Shown one piece after another: positions 60,105-64,000 of a stretch of 64,000 bases of DNA; within the stretch, counting starts at the first letter, position 1, and each line of letters opens with the position of its first letter. The stretch covers positions 1-64,000 of the forward strand of contig JAKOVY010000110.1 in the NCBI GenBank assembly GCA_029781825.1, read 5' to 3'. The notes beneath the pieces were generated by a model. That model had not been told where the DNA came from. It worked only from the letters and a program-made list of their open reading frames with translations, and searched no databases. A program made the translations under genes and the position numbers. The DNA is from Bacillota bacterium. Lineage in GTDB: Bacteria > Bacillota > Syntrophomonadia > Syntrophomonadales > DTU052.

Positions 60105-61145
60105 ATGATCAATGGATTCTCCGCCAAAGGTATTAAGCAGATGCTTGACTATATCAATGGTTTGCCTGAACAGCTGGAATACTGTCTGGAGAAGGATTAC
60201 CGGATACCCACAGCCAGAGGGATATCCAACGTGGTTGTTGCAGGTATGGGAGGGTCGGCCATCGGAGGGGACGTGCTCCGATGCTGCCTCAACACCAGGA
60301 AGTCGGTACCGGTGCTGGTCAGCCGTGATTACCGCCTGCCGGGATTTGTCGGTCGGGATTCCCTGGTTCTGGCGGTAAGCTACTCCGGCAACACCGAAGA
60401 AACCATCAGCGCCTTTGAGGATGCGAGAGCGAAAGGTGCTCAGATAGCGGTCGTTACCACCGGGGGCCAATTGGGTTCCCTGGCTGAAAAAGCCGGGATT
60501 CCTCTCATTACTATTCCGGCCGGGCTGCCGCCCCGGTCGGCCCTGGGGTATCTTTTTTCACCACTGGCTCTGATAGCAGAGAAGGCTGGACTGGCGGATA
60601 GTATGAGTGATGAGCTCCAAGAAACGGCCGCCGTCTTGAGGGAAATCAGGGAGGAGCTTTATGCGGATGAGCCCGATGAAGCAAATCCGGCTTTTAACCT
60701 GGCTCGGGAGCTTAAGGATTGCATCCCGGTGATCTGGGCTGCCGGCTCCGATTTGGAGGTGGCGGCCATGCGCTGGAAGGGGCAGATTAACGAGAACGCC
60801 AAGGCCCCGGCTTATTACAACTGTTTTCCCGAGCTGAATCATAATGAGTTTACCGGCCTGGAATGCCCGGAAACGCTGACCAAAAGGATAACGGTGATTA
60901 TCCTGCAGGCAAGAGAAGAGGACCCGCGGATCGGCCGCCGGGTGGATATAACCCGTGAAATCCTGGGCGATAGAATCAAGAAATTTTTAACGGTTAAAGC
61001 CCGGGGCAGGTCCCGGATGGCTCAACTGTTCAGCCTGATGTATACCGGGGATTTTGTAAGCGCGTACCTGGCTGCCATTTATGGCATCGATCCGGTTCCG
61101 GTCACCCTGATCGAAGCATTAAAGAAGCGGTTGAAAGAAAGCTGA
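60105..61145 (+). CDS. Bifunctional phosphoglucose/phosphomannose isomerase
   Basis: A 346-residue SIS-domain isomerase of the PGI/PMI type first known from archaea. Sugar-phosphate motifs are GMGGSAIGGDVLR and AVSYSGNTEETI, followed by LPPRSALGYLF and the C-terminal base region EFTGLECPE near NHNEFTG. It interconverts fructose 6-phosphate with glucose 6-phosphate and mannose 6-phosphate, supplying the mutase and ManC. It starts at ATG 60105, 27 bases after manC. Confidence 0.93.
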   Translation: MINGFSAKGIKQMLDYINGLPEQLEYCLEKDYRIPTARGISNVVVAGMGGSAIGGDVLRCCLNTRKSVPVLVSRDYRLPGFVGRDSLVLAVSYSGNTEETISAFEDARAKGAQIAVVTTGGQLGSLAEKAGIPLITIPAGLPPRSALGYLFSPLALIAEKAGLADSMSDELQETAAVLREIREELYADEPDEANPAFNLARELKDCIPVIWAAGSDLEVAAMRWKGQINENAKAPAYYNCFPELNHNEFTGLECPETLTKRITVIILQAREEDPRIGRRVDITREILGDRIKKFLTVKARGRSRMAQLFSLMYTGDFVSAYLAAIYGIDPVPVTLIEALKKRLKES

Positions 61146-61188
61146 AGAAAAATTTGCGGATTTCCAAGTGGAATATGGGAGGAATGCC

Positions 61189-62559
61189 ATGATAAGCAGG
61201 AACATCTTCCGGCAGTATGATATACGGGGCCTTGTGCCCGAGGAGTTGGACGATGATACCGTACGCAGAATTGCAAAGGCATTTGCCAGCATGGCTGCAG
61301 AAAAGGGGTTGCATAAGGTGGTCCTGGGGAGGGACAACCGGAAATCCTCACCGCATCTGCGGGAGGTGGCGGTGGAGGCTCTTACCGATTCCGGTTGTCA
61401 GGTGATCGACCTGGGGGTCGTGGTAAGCCCGATGTTTTACTTTGCGGCCCGGCACTTGGAGATTCCGGCCGGACTAATGATCACCGCCAGCCATAACCCC
61501 GGGGAGTATAACGGGTTCAAGGTCCTGATCGGGGAGAACACCATATACGGAGACGAAATTCAGAGGTTGTACCGCCTGGCACAGGATGGGGTGTTCACTC
61601 CCCAATCCCCTAAAGGCAAGGTAACCAATTTGGATATCACCGAAGATTATATAAACAATATTAAACAGAGGATAAGCCTGGGACCCCGCCGTTTAAAGCT
61701 CGTTGTTGACTGCGGCAACGGAACGGCTTCCTTCTTTGCGCCCCGCCTGTTTCGAGAACTGGGATGTGAGGTGGTGGAACTCTACTGTGAATCGGACCCT
61801 GATTTCCCCAACCACCATCCCGATCCGGTCAAGGTGGAGAACTGCCAGGACCTGATAAGAGCAGTAAAAAGCGAAAAGGCCGATCTGGGCATCGGCCTGG
61901 ACGGTGACGGCGACCGTCTGGGAGTAGTGGCTGAGGATGGCCGCATTATCTGGGGAGACTTGCTGATGATTCTATACTGGAGGGAAATCCTGCCCCGCCA
62001 TCCCGGCGTCGACTGCATTGTCGAGGTGAAATGCTCGCAGGCCTTGATTGATGAAATCGAAAGGCTGGGAGGGCGTCCCCTGCTGTACAAGACCGGTCAC
62101 TCGCTGATTAAAGCCAAAATGAAGGAGATAGGAGCCATCTTTACCGGTGAGATGTCAGGGCACATGTTTTTCGCCGATGAATACTACGGCTATGATGATG
62201 CTCTGTATGCCGCCGCTCGTTTGCTGCGCATACTCTCCAACACCGACCGGAGTATGAGCCAGCTCCTGGCGGATGTTCCCCAGTACTGGACCACACCGGA
62301 AATCAGGGTCAAAAGCTCGGATACTGAAAAGTTCCTGGTGGTGGAAAAGGTCGGGGAAAGATTTCGCAAAGAATACGAGGTTATCGATGTTGACGGAGCT
62401 CGCATAATATTCCCGGATGGCTGGGGTCTGGTGCGGGCGTCCAACACCGGCCCGGAGTTGATCGTGCGTTATGAAAGCCGGACCGAGGAGGGGCTGAAAC
62501 GGATAGGGGATGAGCTGTGCAGTTTCCTGAGCAGTTTAGGTTTGGAGATAAAAGTGTGA
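61189..62559 (+). CDS. Phosphomannomutase/phosphoglucomutase
   Basis: A 456-residue alpha-D-phosphohexomutase. The phosphoserine loop is MITASHNPGEYNGFK, the Mg2+ loop is GLDGDGDRLGVV, the sugar loop is TGEMSGHMFF and the phosphate loop near the end is VRASNTGPELIVRYES. It converts mannose 6-phosphate to mannose 1-phosphate for ManC. I choose ATG 61189 behind GGGAGGAATG, matching the conserved N-terminus NIFRQYDIRG. Confidence 0.95.
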   Translation: MISRNIFRQYDIRGLVPEELDDDTVRRIAKAFASMAAEKGLHKVVLGRDNRKSSPHLREVAVEALTDSGCQVIDLGVVVSPMFYFAARHLEIPAGLMITASHNPGEYNGFKVLIGENTIYGDEIQRLYRLAQDGVFTPQSPKGKVTNLDITEDYINNIKQRISLGPRRLKLVVDCGNGTASFFAPRLFRELGCEVVELYCESDPDFPNHHPDPVKVENCQDLIRAVKSEKADLGIGLDGDGDRLGVVAEDGRIIWGDLLMILYWREILPRHPGVDCIVEVKCSQALIDEIERLGGRPLLYKTGHSLIKAKMKEIGAIFTGEMSGHMFFADEYYGYDDALYAAARLLRILSNTDRSMSQLLADVPQYWTTPEIRVKSSDTEKFLVVEKVGERFRKEYEVIDVDGARIIFPDGWGLVRASNTGPELIVRYESRTEEGLKRIGDELCSFLSSLGLEIKV

Positions 62560-62741
62560 AACAGCCCCAAAGAGTGAGATTTTACCGCTCCTCTGGTTTG
62601 CTTGGCACCAATGATTGTTTCTAAAATAAATTTGGAAAGACATGTAAAGGAGGTGTTATACTCGGTATTCCTCGGGGTTGAGTTAAAGGTTGCATTGCTT
62701 TGTCCGGGACATGCTACTTTATAATCTTTGGGGGTGATGTG

Positions 62742-63914
62742 ATGAATCGCTACTTGATGATTGGTACCTATGTGCCAATTAAGTGTGGGATTGCAACGTT
62801 CTCTAAGGATTTAAAGGATAGTCTTTGTTCCCGGGGTGAAGACGTAAGGATTGCGTCGGTGAGCGACTCCAAGTACCTTTATCCTTTCGAGGTGGTCTAC
62901 TGGTTAAGCAAGGAGCGGCGTTCCGATTACACCGGGTGTGCCAGCTGGGTCAACAGGTCGCGTGACATCGATGTGGTTATAATTCAGCATGAGTACGGTA
63001 TATATGGGGGAGAAGACGGCGAATTTATACTCGATTTTGCTGCCCGGCTCCAAAAGCCTATCATGCTTGTTGCTCATACAGTCCTTCCTCGACCATCAGC
63101 CCATCGCCAGGAGGTGTTTAATCGACTGGCGGGTTATGCCACGGCTGTGGTGTGCATGACAAATCGGGCCCGGGACCTCTTGCTGGGACCGGTTTACAGC
63201 CTTCCGCCCAACAAGGTTCACGTTATTCCCCACGGCGTTCCCCAGTTCCAGGCCAAGGACCGGGATGTTCTAAAAGAACAGTATGGATACAAGGGACGAC
63301 GCATAATTACCACCTTCGGCCTGATTGGGCCCGGGAAGGGCCTGGAAATAGGAATCAGGGCTTTGCGTCGGGTGGTTGACCGGTATCCTGACTGTCTGTA
63401 TATCATTGCGGGCAGTACCCACCCCAATCTTCTTAAACAGGAGGGGGAGAGGTACCGGGAAGAGGTTATGCGGCTGGTTTCCGAGCTGGGGATGGAAAAC
63501 AATGTTGTGTTCATTAACCGCTTCCTGGATATGGAGGAATTGGGAGACTGCCTCTACATGACTGATGTATATCTAAGTCCGTATCCCACCCTTGATCAGG
63601 CTGTTTCCGGCACCCTGTCCTTTGCTGTTGGTTGCGGGAGAGCCACAGTGGCTACTCCTTATGAATACGCCCGTGAGCTTCTGGCAGAGGGGAGGGGTTT
63701 GGTGGCCAGGGATGCATCACCTGAGGCTCTGGCTGAGCTTCTGGATGCGGTACTGGGAGATCCTGAGTTCCAGGCTGCTTTGGAAGCGAAAGCCTGGGAA
63801 TTTGGGAAGACCTTGACCTGGAACAGTGTTGCAGGTTATTACAGCCGGGTAGCCGACGAGGCGATTATGCAATACGGGCTGGAACGTGTTCGGGGAGGAA
63901 AAGAACAGGCATGA
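62742..63914 (+). CDS. Glycosyltransferase family 4 (GT-B fold)
   Basis: A 390-residue GT-B enzyme. The N-domain opens MIGTYVPIKCGIATFSKDL, and the C-domain shows IITTFGLIGPGKGLEIGI and the acidic donor-site region SPYPTLDQAVSGTLSFAVGCGRA with Glu late in the motif. It likely adds a mannose or related sugar from GDP-mannose to a surface glycan. I choose ATG 62742 behind GGGGGTGATG. Its stop overlaps the next start, and it follows the GDP-mannose genes. Confidence 0.88.
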   Translation: MNRYLMIGTYVPIKCGIATFSKDLKDSLCSRGEDVRIASVSDSKYLYPFEVVYWLSKERRSDYTGCASWVNRSRDIDVVIIQHEYGIYGGEDGEFILDFAARLQKPIMLVAHTVLPRPSAHRQEVFNRLAGYATAVVCMTNRARDLLLGPVYSLPPNKVHVIPHGVPQFQAKDRDVLKEQYGYKGRRIITTFGLIGPGKGLEIGIRALRRVVDRYPDCLYIIAGSTHPNLLKQEGERYREEVMRLVSELGMENNVVFINRFLDMEELGDCLYMTDVYLSPYPTLDQAVSGTLSFAVGCGRATVATPYEYARELLAEGRGLVARDASPEALAELLDAVLGDPEFQAALEAKAWEFGKTLTWNSVAGYYSRVADEAIMQYGLERVRGGKEQA

Positions 63915-64000
63915 ACTACAGCCATTTGGCGCGCCTGACCTGTGATTACGGTATAATCCAGTTTGCGCCTCACGGCGAGCCCGATATAAACAGCGGGTGT
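63911..64000 (+). CDS. Partial gene at window end, probably glycan-related
   Basis: An ATG at 63911 overlaps the stop of the glycosyltransferase (ATGA), and the frame is open to the end of the window, giving 30 residues: NYSHLARLTCDYGIIQFA then HGEPDINSGC. The DYGIIQFA segment and close coupling resemble the glycosidase-like proteins that accompany GT4 genes in some bacteria, but too little is present for a firm call. Confidence 0.6.
   Translation, partial: MNYSHLARLTCDYGIIQFAPHGEPDINSGC

Overview
The window is about 52% G+C and comes from an endospore-forming Firmicute of the class Clostridia. Evidence is the sporulation gene pair yqfC-yqfD, a long-chain acyl-CoA ligase, formate dehydrogenase maturation genes (fdhD, mobB), S-layer homology repeats, a glycine T-box and many TTG/GTG starts behind strong AGGAGG sites. 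An anaerobic, possibly syntrophic fatty-acid oxidiser of the Syntrophomonas/Syntrophothermus type would fit, but this is inference from gene content.

Layout. 0.1-2.2 kb: a decayed S-layer surface protein on the minus strand, broken by several frameshifts, next to a second unidentified coding remnant. 2.4-19.9 kb: a dense plus-strand block, yqfC-yqfD-phoH-7TM/HD hydrolase-ybeY-dgkA-cdd-era-deoC-unknown membrane-anchored gene-recO, then T-box-glyQ-glyS, then a CcpN-like regulator, PPDK regulatory protein and pyruvate phosphate dikinase. A repeat-rich, hairpin-rich insert lies between recO and the T-box. 20-24.8 kb: accessory genes (flavin-binding protein, LysM protein, DUF342 protein, flavoprotein) and a set of three 29-bp repeats. 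24.8-28.7 kb: dgt, dnaG, rpoD. The order yqfC to rpoD and then trmK-nif3 follows the Bacillus subtilis yqfC-sigA-trmK-yqfO region, so the 20-24.8 kb and 28.8-37 kb stretches read as insertions into an ancestral backbone.

28.8-37 kb: four tRNAs (Asn, Met, Glu, Val), a frameshifted tautomerase, a methyltransferase, a polar amino-acid ABC transporter, a fatty acyl-CoA ligase, small orphan genes and a candidate structured RNA with three ~40-nt repeats on the minus strand (36.7-36.9 kb). 37.2-40.8 kb: trmK, nif3, a tiny membrane protein, HU, RNase P RNA (minus) and a small membrane protein. 40.9-44.1 kb: fdhD-mobB-ASKHA ferredoxin-domain activator. 44.2-52.5 kb: DUF1015, PHP phosphatase, cation exchanger, RidA, YlbF, a polyprenyl synthase with a YtpB-type terpene synthase, PrsA-like foldase and an Mrp ATPase. 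52.8-57.6 kb: minimal SufC-SufB iron-sulfur assembly pair, LysR regulator, ornithine/lysine-type decarboxylase and spermidine synthase. 57.7-58.5 kb: a compact long hairpin followed by five tRNAs (Asp, Phe, Gly; Cys, Leu) in two transcription units, each with its own promoter and terminator. 59.0-64.0 kb: a mannose-nucleotide and glycan locus (manC, phosphoglucose/phosphomannose isomerase, phosphomannomutase, glycosyltransferase) that runs off the end.

Most of the window is conserved housekeeping DNA. The least explained signals are the candidate RNA at 36.7-36.9 kb, the hairpin RNA/terminator at 57.7 kb, the nested-palindrome repeat at 12.05-12.37 kb and the CRISPR-like spaced repeats at 21.0 kb. 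I saw no cas genes, prophage module or insertion sequence.
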